The notes below the pieces were generated by a model. It had not been told where the DNA came from. It did no database searches and was given only the letters and a program-made list of their open reading frames with translations. Source: Gemmatimonadota bacterium (GTDB taxonomy: Bacteria > Gemmatimonadota > Gemmatimonadetes > Longimicrobiales > Gaopeijiaceae). Taken from it: a stretch of 43,544 nucleotides of DNA. The stretch lies in assembly GCA_003562075.1 (NCBI GenBank), contig PWWP01000301.1:1-43544 (forward strand), in the 5' to 3' direction. The stretch's first letter is position 1. Every line of letters begins with the position of its first letter. A program made the translations under genes and the position numbers. Below, one piece after another: positions 17,361-27,524 of the stretch.

Positions 17361-19301
17361 TTATCCTTCGGGCATGAGGGCCAGAGCTCCCAGCGGAGGG
17401 AGGGTCAGGACCAGGGAGTGATAATGTCCGTGGGAAGGGACCGGTAGGGCGTCCACGGTGCCCAGGTTCCCCACATCACTTCCACCGTATGCCTGGGAGT
17501 CCGTATTCAGAAGCTCCGTCCAGGAGCCGCCCATCGGGATGCCGATCCGGACGTTCTCCCGGGGGACCGGGGTGAAGTTGAAGATGGCCAGGACGGGAGG
17601 ATGATCCGTTTCTCGAGGCGAAGTCCGCAGGAAGGCCAGGGCGCTCCGGTCCCGGTCGTCGGCCATGATCCAATGGAAGCCCTGGGGATCGAAGTCGGTG
17701 GCGTGGAGGGATGGTTCCCTGCGATACAGGGCGTTCAGGTCCGTGACCAGGCGCTGGATCCCTCCGTGGGCTGGATCATCGAGGACACCCCAGTCCAGTT
17801 CGCCTTCGTGGTTCCACTCGGAGGGCTGCCCCAGCTCACCACCCATGAAGAGGAGTTTCTTGCCAGGCTGGAAAAATTGATTGGCCAGGAGGAGCCGGAG
17901 GTTGGCTCGTTTCTGCCAGGCATCGCCCGGCATGCGATTCAGGAGGGACCCCTTTCCGTGGACCACTTCGTCGTGGGATAGGGGGAGCATGAAGTTCTCG
18001 TTGAAGGCGTAGATGGCCCTGAAGGTGATCTCGTCGTGGTGGTGTCGGCGGTGGATTGGTTGCCGGGCCAGATACTTCAGGGTGTCGTGCATCCATCCCA
18101 TGTCCCACTTCATCCCAAATCCGAGTCCCCCCAGATCGGTGGGTCGGGAGACCATGGGCCATGCCGTGGATTCCTCGGCGATGGTATGGGTATGCGGATA
18201 CGCTCGGTAGACGTCCCGATTGAATTGCTGGAGAAACCGGATGGCATCCAGGTTCTCCCGGCCTCCATACTCGTTGGGAATCCATTCCCCATCCTTCCGG
18301 GAGTAATCCAGGTAGAGCATGGAGGCCACGGCGTCCACCCTGAGCCCATCCACATGGTAGCGGTCCAGCCAGAAGTGGGCGCTGCTCAGGAGGAAGGAGC
18401 GGACCTCCTCCCGACCGTAGTTGAAGATCAGGCTCTCCCAATCGGGGTGGAAACCCTGTCGGGGATCAGCGTGCTCGTAGAGGTGCGTGCCGTCGAAGAA
18501 GCCCAGCCCATGTTCATCGGAAGGGAAGTGGGACGGAACCCAGTCCAGGATCACTCCGATCCCAGCCTGGTGAAGCTGGTCCACCATGGCCATGAAGTCC
18601 TGGGGGGAGCCGTACCGGCTGGATGGTGCAAAATATCCGGTGGTCTGGTACCCCCAGGAGCCGTAGAACGGGTGCTCCATGATGGGAAGGAGTTGTACAT
18701 GGGTGAAACCCAACTCCGTCACGTATCGGGCCAACTCCGGGGCCAGCTCCTGATATCCCCGGAGCCGGGATGGATCGTCCGGGTCCCGTCTCCAGGATCC
18801 CAGGTGGACTTCATAGACGGAGATGGGTTGTTCGAGGCCCTGACGGGTGCCCCGATTGGCCATCCAGGATTCGTCCTGCCACTCGTAGTCCAGGTCCCAG
18901 ATCATGGAAGCTGTGGACGGCGGTTCCTCGTGCCGGAATCCCATGGGGTCGGCCTTCATGACCTGATAGCCTCCGACCCGGGATCGGATGAAGTACTTGT
19001 AACGGTTCCCCTTCCGGGCAGACGCTGCGAAGCCCTCCCAGATTCCGGAGTGACCCCTGGGGTGAAGGGGATCGACTTCACCGTCCCATTCGTTGAAGTC
19101 TCCCACCACCGAGACGGACTGGGCATTGGGCGCCCATACGGCGAACCGGACTCCTGGTTGATCCGAGTCTTGAGAGAGGTGTGCTCCCAATTTCCCGTAG
19201 AGACGAGTGTGGGTCCCCTCATTGAAGAGGTGGAGGTCGTCCGGGGTGAAAATCGATGAGTGTCCGGACGTGGGATCTTGCGGGCGGGCTTCATTGGTCA
19301 C
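17361..19301 (-). CDS. glgB: 1,4-alpha-glucan branching enzyme (GH13)
   Basis: A 646-residue GlgB that makes alpha-1,6 branches in glycogen. A CBM48 domain (WAPNAQSVSVVGDFNEWDG, about 56-74) is followed by the GH13 barrel with GVILDWVPSHFP, GLRVDAVASMLYLDYSR (nucleophile Asp323), TIAEEST (Glu376) and LPLSHDEVVHGK (Asp444). It is shorter than the E. coli enzyme (728), lacking the first N-terminal module, as in many bacteria. It starts with GTG at 19301 inside the end of malQ, overlapping by 11 nt, and its stop is 4 nt before the GH57 gene. In the GlgE pathway GlgB branches the linear chains made by GlgE. Confidence 0.96.
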   Translation of the reverse strand: MTNEARPQDPTSGHSSIFTPDDLHLFNEGTHTRLYGKLGAHLSQDSDQPGVRFAVWAPNAQSVSVVGDFNEWDGEVDPLHPRGHSGIWEGFAASARKGNRYKYFIRSRVGGYQVMKADPMGFRHEEPPSTASMIWDLDYEWQDESWMANRGTRQGLEQPISVYEVHLGSWRRDPDDPSRLRGYQELAPELARYVTELGFTHVQLLPIMEHPFYGSWGYQTTGYFAPSSRYGSPQDFMAMVDQLHQAGIGVILDWVPSHFPSDEHGLGFFDGTHLYEHADPRQGFHPDWESLIFNYGREEVRSFLLSSAHFWLDRYHVDGLRVDAVASMLYLDYSRKDGEWIPNEYGGRENLDAIRFLQQFNRDVYRAYPHTHTIAEESTAWPMVSRPTDLGGLGFGMKWDMGWMHDTLKYLARQPIHRRHHHDEITFRAIYAFNENFMLPLSHDEVVHGKGSLLNRMPGDAWQKRANLRLLLANQFFQPGKKLLFMGGELGQPSEWNHEGELDWGVLDDPAHGGIQRLVTDLNALYRREPSLHATDFDPQGFHWIMADDRDRSALAFLRTSPRETDHPPVLAIFNFTPVPRENVRIGIPMGGSWTELLNTDSQAYGGSDVGNLGTVDALPVPSHGHYHSLVLTLPPLGALALMPEG

Positions 19302-21588
19302 CGGATTTCTCCTGGCTCTGGCTCGGATGCTCGGCGGGTGTCAGCCCGGTGTCGGACGAAAGGGTTTTCCGGCCCCGATCCACCTCTTTCAAGAGGTCCA
19401 GGACCCGAGGGTCGGTGCGCATGCGCTCCAGCGGGAGCTGAGCCTTCCGCACCCAATTGCTGGGATGGTTGGTGCCGGGCCGGTTCTGTGGCTCCTGTTC
19501 CAGCCAGAGATCCTCCAGGTTGACCATGACCAGTCCGGCCCGGCTTCGGGCCAGAGTGCTGAGGGCTGCGGTGAGACCCTGATACGGGGCTGGGTCTGCC
19601 GCCTCTTCTGCATCCAGGGGGGACGGGCCAACGGATCCGGCGCAGGGGTCGGGTGGAGAAGACGGAGTGGGGAGGAAGGCCGATCGAAGATCGACACGCT
19701 CCTCCCAGAGGCGAGCCCAGGTGGGCGTATCGTGGGTACCCACGCCTGCCACGGCTCCGCCCGGTACCGGGTTCAGGACCTCTTCTCGGTTCGCCTCCTG
19801 ACTGATCTGTTCCTGGCTCACCTCCGCTTCGTCCTGGTCAGGGGCCGTTCCGATCTCATTCTCCTTCGCTTCATCCGATCCGCCATGAGATCGGATTTCG
19901 AAGGGTACGACGAACATTCGTCGCAGACCGTGACGATCCATGGCCTCCCGGACCTCCGGGGGAACCGTGCCCAGGTCCTCGCCGGCAAGGATGGTCCGGT
20001 GCCTGTGGGACTCCACCGAGAGAATGGCGTAGTGCTCCCGGGCTGGGTACCGAAGGTAGGCGCCCTGGTTGGCCTTCATCCCCGACGGAATCCAGTACAA
20101 CCGGTGCAACCCCATGACATGATCGATGCGAAGGTAACGCGCGAAAGGAAGTATGGTGCCCAGAACCTCCCGGAGGTGGCTGTGTCCCCGGACCTGGGCG
20201 GTCTCCGGTCGGAGTGGGGGGAGGCCCCAGTCCTGGCCCTCGGGATAGAACCCGTCAGGTGGAGCACCAAGGGAGGCCCGGGGGGCGAACAGTCCCGGGT
20301 TGGCCCAACGGTCATAGCTCAGGGGATGGGCCCCAAGGGGGAGGTCCAGGTAGAGCCCCGGGCCCGGGGCCGTTCCATCCCCCAGGATCTCTTCCAGTGC
20401 CTGGGTGAAGCGAAGCTGGACGTAGAGGTGGCGTCGGAGGTCGCTACCCCGGTAGGCATCCCGGGGGATCCCCTCTGTCCGCCACTGGTCGGGCCATTGG
20501 GTCCACACCTGGGATCGGGACGCCATCGTGGCCCGGAAAGCGGCATAGGTCATGGGGGAGGTCGGTCGAGCGAGGAAAGCTCGGAATTCCGGGGTCCGCA
20601 TGCCCCCTTCCTCCTCCCAGGTCTCAGACAGCCCGTCCAGGAGAGACCGTTGGAGGCGATATGCTTCCCGGTAGTCCACCGACGGTGCCCAGTGGAGCCA
20701 ACGCCCTCGGCGTTGAAAGGCCCTGGAGCTGGCCTGGGCCCGGGCATCCGGTGATCGCTCCCACTCCGGGAGTCGTTCCGGATCCAGGTACAGTTCGTTC
20801 CAGAAAAGGCGACTGGCCGGAGCGTAGGGGCTGGGATCGAAGGGCTCCTCCAGGTAACTGGCCATGAGAGGAAGAACGCCTACGGCAGCGCCACCCAGCC
20901 CTGCAGTCCATTGCAGGAGCTCTTCCAGCTCCGTGAGGCTGCCGACTCCCCGGGTCCGGGAGGAGTGCAGGGCGTAGAGGGGAAGAAAGGTGCCCCACTC
21001 CCGCTCTGGTGCTCTTCGGTTGCGTGCCTGCTCCTGTGCAGCCGGTGCCGGCAGATCCGCTGGGGTGGCCAGGGAAGGAGCGGTTTCGGAGCTGGAGTTC
21101 GCCGGAGCCCCGTAGACTCGAGGTGGCGCCACGACCAGGAGCGTAGATCCCCGTCCCTCCTTTGTCGTGACTGTCCCGTGGTAGTAGCCGGGCGACAGGT
21201 CCGCTGGGAGGGGGAGGGCTCCTCCGGCGCTCCGGGCAGCCAACTCGGTCAATCGCTCGCCCTCTAGTGCTTCTTGGAGGTCCAGGTGACAGTGAGTGCC
21301 ATCAGGAATAGCCCGTCCCAGAGAGAGTCGAGGCTCCGAGCCCTGCCAGTGCACACTCACGGGAGGGACGATCTCCTGAAGCTCTTCCGCCTTCCGTTTC
21401 CTCAGCTCCCTGCGGGCATCGGCTTCTGTCTCTACCTCCAGCCCCAGCGAAGGGAAGAGGGCCAGGATGGTTTCCCGGTCCACCTTCACTGACTGGCCGA
21501 GCCCGTCCCGATGGTGCCGCTGGATCCCCACGCTTCTGGCCAGGGCGGCAACGGCATCCTCTCGAGTACTGGAGTGGTTACCCTCCAT
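19291..21588 (-). CDS. malQ: 4-alpha-glucanotransferase (amylomaltase, GH77)
   Basis: A 765-residue MalQ that moves glucan chains between maltodextrins. GH77 landmarks are [16 protein letters not shown] (nucleophile Asp), [14 protein letters not shown] (acid/base Glu) and [14 protein letters not shown] (stabilising Asp). An N-terminal extension of over 200 residues precedes the catalytic domain, as in long bacterial MalQ. An acidic, Gln/Glu-rich insert of about 35 residues interrupts the segment between the Glu motif and GTHDTPT, and a second Ser/Pro-rich insert follows. The ATG at 21588 overlaps treS-mak by 11 nt; a GTG at 21630 in the same frame is the alternative start. The 3' end overlaps glgB by 11 nt. 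Confidence 0.94.
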   Translation of the reverse strand: MEGNHSSTREDAVAALARSVGIQRHHRDGLGQSVKVDRETILALFPSLGLEVETEADARRELRKRKAEELQEIVPPVSVHWQGSEPRLSLGRAIPDGTHCHLDLQEALEGERLTELAARSAGGALPLPADLSPGYYHGTVTTKEGRGSTLLVVAPPRVYGAPANSSSETAPSLATPADLPAPAAQEQARNRRAPEREWGTFLPLYALHSSRTRGVGSLTELEELLQWTAGLGGAAVGVLPLMASYLEEPFDPSPYAPASRLFWNELYLDPERLPEWERSPDARAQASSRAFQRRGRWLHWAPSVDYREAYRLQRSLLDGLSETWEEEGGMRTPEFRAFLARPTSPMTYAAFRATMASRSQVWTQWPDQWRTEGIPRDAYRGSDLRRHLYVQLRFTQALEEILGDGTAPGPGLYLDLPLGAHPLSYDRWANPGLFAPRASLGAPPDGFYPEGQDWGLPPLRPETAQVRGHSHLREVLGTILPFARYLRIDHVMGLHRLYWIPSGMKANQGAYLRYPAREHYAILSVESHRHRTILAGEDLGTVPPEVREAMDRHGLRRMFVVPFEIRSHGGSDEAKENEIGTAPDQDEAEVSQEQISQEANREEVLNPVPGGAVAGVGTHDTPTWARLWEERVDLRSAFLPTPSSPPDPCAGSVGPSPLDAEEAADPAPYQGLTAALSTLARSRAGLVMVNLEDLWLEQEPQNRPGTNHPSNWVRKAQLPLERMRTDPRVLDLLKEVDRGRKTLSSDTGLTPAEHPSQSQEKSGDQ

Positions 21589-24500
21589 CGTCAGCGCCCC
21601 ATGCGTCAGCGTCTGAAGGAGGTGGGTCACCTTCGGGAGTCTCCACGGTGCTTCTTGCCGGACCCAGCAGGCCCAGGATCCCCGTCAGTGGGATTCGAGC
21701 CCACTCGGGGCGGTTGTGGATCTCATAGCGGAGTTCGTAAAGGGCCTTTTCCAGGATGAAAAGATCCAGGAGGTGACGCCGAGAGTCCTGGTCCCGTGGG
21801 AGGAGAGGTGGGACTCCAGGGGTCCCCAGGTAGCCGTTCAGGTACTCCACCGATACCCATTCGGGCCAGAAACGGGCCAGCCGAAGAGCCTGCGGGTCCT
21901 GGACGTCACTGATCAACCCATGCTCGGGGAGGTCCCTGAGGACCGCCCGGGAGGCATAGTCGAAAGAGCGGACCATGCCTCCCACGTCCCGGAGGGGGGA
22001 TCGCTTGATTCGCCGTTCTCCCAGGGCCCGATCCGGTTCTCCTTCGAAGTCGATGATCTGGAAGTCCTTTCCGGTGAAGATCACCTGACCCAGGTGGAAG
22101 TCGCCGTGAACGCGGATTCTTCGACCATCGAATCGGTCCTCCAGAAGCGCCTCGAAACGTCCCAGGAGCCGGGGTCTGGCTTGCAGGATGGTCTGGGCCA
22201 TCTCGCCCTCTTCTGGACCCAGGTCCTCCATGCGCCGGGCCAGGCTCTCCAGGGAGGTGCCCAGGAGATTGCGGATGGACTGATAGAGGGACCGCTGATA
22301 AAGGGTCGAGAAGGGCTCGGGCCGGAACGCTTCCAGGTCATCACGGGAGGCCAGGGCATGGTGAAGTTCACCTGTGCGACGTCCCAGAAGCCGTGCCGAC
22401 TCCAGGTACGGACCGATGAGATGCTGGGCCAGATCCGGGAGAGGCTCGCCCTCCAGTCGCCCATGGGCCGCATTCAGAATATGGTCAGGGAGGGGGAGGG
22501 CGTGGCGAGCTGGATCGGAGGCCAGGCCGTCCTCGTAATAGCGACCCAGGGAATCCCTGGCGTGGGCCCAGGCATCGCCCTGGTTGGGCACGAATCTGTG
22601 GACGATGGCGCAAGCGGCACTCCCGCCCCTCTCGTTCCGGAACTCCAAGGCCCCCATCATCTCTGGGGTACCCACAAATCCTACGTCGTGGAGGAACGTT
22701 CCCACCTCCAGGTCCGGGTTCGACCCTTCCTCCACCCGCCGGAAGAGCTTCAAGATCCACTCCTGGCCAAAGATGATGGAGCTATTGCTCTGCTCCGCCC
22801 GACCCGGTGTGGGTGTCAACTCGCTCTGCTGAGAGAGGGACAGCTCGGCCCCGGAGCTCCGGGGGTGTCCCAGGAGGGTCGTGGTATCGCCGCGGACGGC
22901 AGCGCCCTCACCCACCATCTGGAGAAGACGTCGGGGGAGGGTGTCGTCGCGGACGCCGTCAAAGACGATGCCCTCTTCGGCATCTGCACCAGTCCGGGTA
23001 TGCCAGGCTACACTTCCAGGATCTTCTTCCAGGATTCTTCTGGACTGGGCACCTCCGGCCCAGGTCAGAGGGATGAGGTAGGTTTCCGGCGTCTCTGAGA
23101 CGTACTCGACCTGGAAGAGGACCAGGACTCCTTCCCCTATTTCCGGGGCGACCGGGATCACCTCCTGGATCGTTCCCGATCGGACCGACTTGCCCTTTCC
23201 CGGATACCATCGCTGGGCCTGAACGAAGTTGAGCAGTGCAGGCTCCACCTTGCGCCGCCGCCGGCCCTCCAGGGCCTCGGTCCATTCTCGTCCAGACGTG
23301 ACGACGGGTAGATCCTGAGGGTCCCGCTCCGATGCAGGGGTGAGGATGCGCCGGTCCTGGATGCTCTCCTGGGTCTCCATGGAAAACCAGAGGAAGCCGT
23401 GGGCAGGGATGGTGAGGGGATAGTGGCTGCCCATCACCCGAGGGAAGGGGGTGTGACCGAAGAGCTCCAGGGGGACTCGACCCTCCAACTCGCTCAGATC
23501 CAGATTCACGGGTTGAGCGAAGCGGGAAAGGTTGGCCACGACCAGAATCGTCTCATCCTCGTGACCGCGGAGGAACGCCACCACCTTCGTATTGTCGTGC
23601 TCAACCCAGTCCAGCGACCCTCGCCCAAAGGCCGGATGGCGTTTCCGAAGGGCCAGGAGCCGGCGCATCCACCAGAGGAGGGAGGTGGGATTCTGCTGTT
23701 GGGTCTCTACGTTGACGGTCTCGAAGTGGTACTCCGGGTCGATGATAACCGGCAGAAAGAGCTTCTGGGGATTGGCTGTAGAGAAGCCTGCGTTCCGGTC
23801 GCCGGCCCACTGCATGGGGGTTCGGACGCCGTGGCGATCTCCCAGGTAGAAGTTGTCTCCCATCCCGATCTCATCCCCGTAGTAGAGGATGGGTGTTCCG
23901 GGGAGCGAGAGGAGGAGTGAGTTCAGCAGCTCCATCTGCCGCCGGTTGTTCTGCAGGAGGGGAGCCAACCGGCGTCGGATGCCCAGGTTGATGCGGGCCG
24001 TAGTGTCCTCGGCGTACACCCGGTACATGTAGTCTCGCTCCTCGTCGGTCACCATCTCCAGCGTGAGTTCGTCGTGGTTCCGCAGGAAGAGTCCCCACTG
24101 GCATCCGTCGGGGATGCCCGGCGTCTGATCCAGGATGTCCCGAATGGGGAAGCGGTCCTCCATGCGGGCCGCCATGAAGAGCCGGGGCATGAGGGGGAAG
24201 TGGAAATTCATGTGACATTCATCGCCGTCGCCGAAATAGGCGGCGGCGTCCTCGGGCCACTGGTTGGCTTCGGCCAGGAGCATGCGGTTCGGAAAGCGCT
24301 GGTCCACGTGGGCCCGGAGCTTCTTCAGGAAGCCATGGGTTTCAGGGAGGTTCTCACAGTTGGTTCCATCTCGCTGGTACAGGTAGGGGATGGCGTCGAG
24401 CCGGAGGCCGTCCACACCCATCTCCAGCCAGAAGTCCAGGATCCGGAAGAGCTCGTCCTGGACTGCAGGATTTTCGAAGTTCAGGTCGGGCTGATGGTGG

Positions 24501-25033
24501 TAGAAGCGATGCCAGTAATAGGCCCCTGCCACCGAATCCCAGCTCCAGTTGGAAGGTTCGAAGTCCTTGAAGATGATCCGTGCATCGGAGTAGAGCTCCG
24601 GGTCGTCGCTCCAGACGTAGAACTCCCGCTCGGGGCTCCCAGCCGGTGCTCTTCGAGCCCGCTGAAACCATGGATGCTGATCTGAGGTGTGGTTGATGAC
24701 CAGCTCCGTGATGACCCGGAGTCCTCGCCGGTGAGCCTCGTTGAGGAAGGTCTGGAAGTCCTCCAGCGTCCCATAATCCGGATTCACCTTCCGGTAGTCG
24801 GCGATGTCATACCCGTCATCCCGGAGGGGGGATGGATAGAATGGGAGGATCCACAGAGCGGTGACACCCAGCTCCTCCAGGTAGTCCAGCTTTTTCGTCA
24901 GCCCCTGGAAATCGCCGATCCCGTCTCCATTGGAGTCGAAGAAGGAACGGACATGGAGCTCGTATATGATGGCATCCCGGTACCACTGGGGATCATCGGA
25001 TAGGAGGGGGGCTTCGGTGTCGATGGAGTTCAT
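21578..25033 (-). CDS. treS-mak: Trehalose synthase-maltokinase fusion
   Basis: An 1151-residue bifunctional enzyme. Residues 1 to about 560 are GH13 trehalose synthase, which interconverts trehalose and maltose: [18 protein letters not shown] (nucleophile Asp213), [12 protein letters not shown] (Glu255) and [11 protein letters not shown]. Residues about 590-1130 are maltokinase (Pep2), which uses ATP to make maltose 1-phosphate: [26 protein letters not shown] holds the aminoglycoside-kinase-like HGDxHLGQ and DFEGEP motifs (two blocks). Fusion channels maltose straight to the phosphate donor used by GlgE, which is encoded upstream. AAGGA lies about 10-14 nt before the ATG. Its end overlaps malQ by 11 nt. 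Confidence 0.96.
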   Translation of the reverse strand: MNSIDTEAPLLSDDPQWYRDAIIYELHVRSFFDSNGDGIGDFQGLTKKLDYLEELGVTALWILPFYPSPLRDDGYDIADYRKVNPDYGTLEDFQTFLNEAHRRGLRVITELVINHTSDQHPWFQRARRAPAGSPEREFYVWSDDPELYSDARIIFKDFEPSNWSWDSVAGAYYWHRFYHHQPDLNFENPAVQDELFRILDFWLEMGVDGLRLDAIPYLYQRDGTNCENLPETHGFLKKLRAHVDQRFPNRMLLAEANQWPEDAAAYFGDGDECHMNFHFPLMPRLFMAARMEDRFPIRDILDQTPGIPDGCQWGLFLRNHDELTLEMVTDEERDYMYRVYAEDTTARINLGIRRRLAPLLQNNRRQMELLNSLLLSLPGTPILYYGDEIGMGDNFYLGDRHGVRTPMQWAGDRNAGFSTANPQKLFLPVIIDPEYHFETVNVETQQQNPTSLLWWMRRLLALRKRHPAFGRGSLDWVEHDNTKVVAFLRGHEDETILVVANLSRFAQPVNLDLSELEGRVPLELFGHTPFPRVMGSHYPLTIPAHGFLWFSMETQESIQDRRILTPASERDPQDLPVVTSGREWTEALEGRRRRKVEPALLNFVQAQRWYPGKGKSVRSGTIQEVIPVAPEIGEGVLVLFQVEYVSETPETYLIPLTWAGGAQSRRILEEDPGSVAWHTRTGADAEEGIVFDGVRDDTLPRRLLQMVGEGAAVRGDTTTLLGHPRSSGAELSLSQQSELTPTPGRAEQSNSSIIFGQEWILKLFRRVEEGSNPDLEVGTFLHDVGFVGTPEMMGALEFRNERGGSAACAIVHRFVPNQGDAWAHARDSLGRYYEDGLASDPARHALPLPDHILNAAHGRLEGEPLPDLAQHLIGPYLESARLLGRRTGELHHALASRDDLEAFRPEPFSTLYQRSLYQSIRNLLGTSLESLARRMEDLGPEEGEMAQTILQARPRLLGRFEALLEDRFDGRRIRVHGDFHLGQVIFTGKDFQIIDFEGEPDRALGERRIKRSPLRDVGGMVRSFDYASRAVLRDLPEHGLISDVQDPQALRLARFWPEWVSVEYLNGYLGTPGVPPLLPRDQDSRRHLLDLFILEKALYELRYEIHNRPEWARIPLTGILGLLGPARSTVETPEGDPPPSDADAWGADDGG

Positions 25034-25134
25034 CGCCGGTGGGTCCTTGGGGTGGGGCGGTCCAGGCCGCCAAGTTGGGATCTCGATCCGGTGGGCGGTT
25101 CTGGAAAAGTCATGCCAGGGCCAGGAGGGTCGGC

Positions 25135-27180
25135 TCAGAAGTACTCGAAGTCCGCTTCATTCCGGTGTCGACTCGAAACCTGAAAGATGTGTGCCGGGGA
25201 CACCTGGGGATCGAGCCGGACGAAGTTCCGGTCCGGTTCCCACAAGTACTGCCCTCCGGCAAGGAGATCCTGGAGTCCATAGGATTGTCCCGCTTCCAAC
25301 CCCAGCCTGGCGTGATCCACCTCGACCCATCCGCTCTGGGTGTGATGGGGGTCCAGGTTCACTACGACCAGGATCCTGTTTTCTCCACTCTGATCCATCT
25401 TGCTGTAGACGATGAGCCGGTCATTGTCCACGGAGTGGAAGTGAAGCGTTCCGTTCCGGTGGAGGGCCGGGTTCTCCTTTCGGATCCGGTTCACCCGGCT
25501 GATGAATTCCCGGAGGCTGTCGGGCCGATCCAGATTCCAGTGTCGGAGCTGGTACTTCTCCGAATCCAGGTACTCTTCGCTACCCGGCTCCCGGGGTGTG
25601 TGCTCCACGAGCTCGAAGGGTGGGCCGTAGATTCCGTAGTTCGCCGTCAGGGTTCCGGCCAGGACGAGTCGGAGCATGAAGGCCGGGCGTCCTCCGGTCT
25701 GGAGGAATTCGGTGAGTATGTCCGGGGTGTTGGGCCAGAAGTTGGGTCGGAAGAAGTGGCGGGCCTGGGTCCGTGTGAGCTCGGTCAGGTAGGCCTCCAA
25801 CTCCTGTTTCGTGTTCCGCCAGGTGAAGTAGGTGTAGGACTGGGTATACCCCAACTTGGCAAGACGATACATGATCCGGGGCCGGGTAAAGGCTTCGGAG
25901 AGGAGAATTACTCCCGGGTCCCGATCCCGTAGCTCCCGGATAGCCCATTCCCAGAAGGGGAAAGCCTTCGTGTGCGGGTTGTCCACCCGGAAGATGCGGA
26001 CACCCTCTGCCATCCAGTGAAGGAACACCCCCAGGAGGGCATCCCACAGACCTTCCCAGTCCTCGGTCTCGAAGTCCAGGGGATAGATATCCTGGTATTT
26101 CTTGGGGGGGTTCTCAGCGTAACGGATGGACCCGTCGGGTCGGTGGCGAAACCACTGCGGATGCTCCTTCACCCACGGGTGATCGGGCGAGCACTGGAAT
26201 GCGATGTCCAGCGCTACCTCCATCCCCAGCCCCTCGGCCTTCTCCCGGAAGCTCCGGAAATCATCCAGAGTGCCCAGCTCCGGGTGGATGGCAGTGTGCC
26301 CCCCATCCGTGGCTCCAATGGCCCAGGGGCTTCCCGGGTCGTCGGGGTCGCACACGGTCTGGTTATTGGGTCCTTTTCGGTTTGTTGTCCCGATGGGGTG
26401 GATGGGCGGTAGGTAGACCACGTCGAAGCCCATTTCCTGGATGTAGGGAAGGTGAGCTTCGGCATCCCGAAAGGTACCGTGAGTCCCTGGTCTGGGCGCG
26501 GTGGATCTGGGGAAGAACTCGTACCATGCACTGAAAGCGGCCCGTTCCCGATCCACCCGGATTGTTCGGAGACGAGGGGGGCGGGTGGCCAGGGAGCGAT
26601 CAGCCCAGCGAGTCATGAGCTGGGGAAGGTCTCCCTTGAGAAGGCCCCGCTCCTTCAGGAGAGGGGATGGGTCCTGTGACAGTTCAGGGGTGCCGGCCCA
26701 GCTTCTGAGGCGGGCCGCCCATCGGGCCAGGGCGCCGGCATAGATCTCGTCGGCTCGATCCCGAGCCTCCTCTACCAGTCGGGCACCCTCCTCCAGTTCC
26801 AGCGAGACATCCACGCCGGCCTGGATCCACTTTTCCAACTCCGTTCGCCAGGTGAGGAAGGGATCGACCCAGGCCTGGATGGTGAACTGATGGGCTCCCA
26901 ACTCCTCCGGCGTGAAGGTTCCCCGCCACCGGTCGTTGCCCAAGGGGAGCATGGCAACTTCCTCCCACTCCCGACGTCCGAGCCGACGGTGGAGGAGACG
27001 GGCCTCGATCCGGTCATGCCCGTCGGCAAAGATGTCGGCTTCCACCGGGAAGGGGTCGCCCTGGATCCCTTTGGCCGGGAACCGCCCGCCATTTACCGAG
27101 GGCGCGATTCCTTCGATCTGGACGCGATGGCGTCCATCCCGGGGCTTGGGCGTCCTGATCTGCGGGCGATCTGTACTCAC
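25135..27180 (-). CDS. glgE: Alpha-1,4-glucan:maltose-1-phosphate maltosyltransferase
   Basis: A 681-residue GH13_3 enzyme that transfers maltose from maltose 1-phosphate to glucan ends. Key motifs are [20 protein letters not shown] (nucleophile Asp) and [21 protein letters not shown] (acid Glu; two adjoining blocks), plus [19 protein letters not shown]. The first about 115 residues form the N-terminal beta-sandwich. I chose GTG at 27180 because AGGAG lies about seven nt upstream and the conserved start TDRPQIRTP follows; the longer frame to 27363 is low complexity. It is the first gene of the minus-strand glucan operon; 101 nt separate it from treS-mak. Length fits the family. Confidence 0.95.
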   Translation of the reverse strand: MSTDRPQIRTPKPRDGRHRVQIEGIAPSVNGGRFPAKGIQGDPFPVEADIFADGHDRIEARLLHRRLGRREWEEVAMLPLGNDRWRGTFTPEELGAHQFTIQAWVDPFLTWRTELEKWIQAGVDVSLELEEGARLVEEARDRADEIYAGALARWAARLRSWAGTPELSQDPSPLLKERGLLKGDLPQLMTRWADRSLATRPPRLRTIRVDRERAAFSAWYEFFPRSTAPRPGTHGTFRDAEAHLPYIQEMGFDVVYLPPIHPIGTTNRKGPNNQTVCDPDDPGSPWAIGATDGGHTAIHPELGTLDDFRSFREKAEGLGMEVALDIAFQCSPDHPWVKEHPQWFRHRPDGSIRYAENPPKKYQDIYPLDFETEDWEGLWDALLGVFLHWMAEGVRIFRVDNPHTKAFPFWEWAIRELRDRDPGVILLSEAFTRPRIMYRLAKLGYTQSYTYFTWRNTKQELEAYLTELTRTQARHFFRPNFWPNTPDILTEFLQTGGRPAFMLRLVLAGTLTANYGIYGPPFELVEHTPREPGSEEYLDSEKYQLRHWNLDRPDSLREFISRVNRIRKENPALHRNGTLHFHSVDNDRLIVYSKMDQSGENRILVVVNLDPHHTQSGWVEVDHARLGLEAGQSYGLQDLLAGGQYLWEPDRNFVRLDPQVSPAHIFQVSSRHRNEADFEYF

Positions 27181-27394
27181 GACGATGCTCCTGGGTCGAT
27201 GGCCGGATCCCTGTTCACCGGAAGGGGGGGATACGGGTGGAAAGGTGAGGTCCTGAACGGCTCCAGGGCAACGGCACGCTGCTGGAGGGCCCTCTGCGCC
27301 TTCAACAGTCTTCTGGGTTCCGGGGGGTGGACCGATGGCATCCAGGGAGGGGTAACGTGCCATCCACGAGGAGACACGAACAGGTCCGGGAACT

Positions 27395-27498
27395 GGCCGG
27401 TTCGAGTCGCTGAAGGTCTGTGCCCAGGGGCTCTCGAGAGCGAACTGTGTGCTCCTTCAATGGCTGTTCAGGGGCATGACCGAGTCTCCGAACCGGCC
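27395..27498. repeat. Spaced 10-bp inverted repeat in the glgE-glgP divergent region
   Basis: GGCCGGTTCG (27395-27404) is repeated in inverted form as CGAACCGGCC (27489-27498). The arms are 84 nt apart and flank the 12-bp palindrome at 27430-27441. The whole divergent region (27181-27524) holds no gene. Looping or paired regulator sites are possible. Confidence 0.4.
27430..27441. promoter_or_regulatory. 12-bp perfect palindrome between glgE and glgP (possible operator)
   Basis: GCTCTCGAGAGC is a perfect 12-bp palindrome about 85 nt upstream of glgP and 250 nt upstream of glgE. Its central CG step is typical of LacI-family operators, which often control carbohydrate genes. No LacI-type gene is in the window, so regulator identity is inference. 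Confidence 0.4.
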
Positions 27499-27524
27499 GG
27501 AAAACCAACTGCGGAGTCACATAT

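Noticed and set aside
25056-25071. GGCGG/CCGCC hairpin between glgE and treS-mak
   Set aside because: It is only five GC base pairs with no T-run, common by chance in this sequence.
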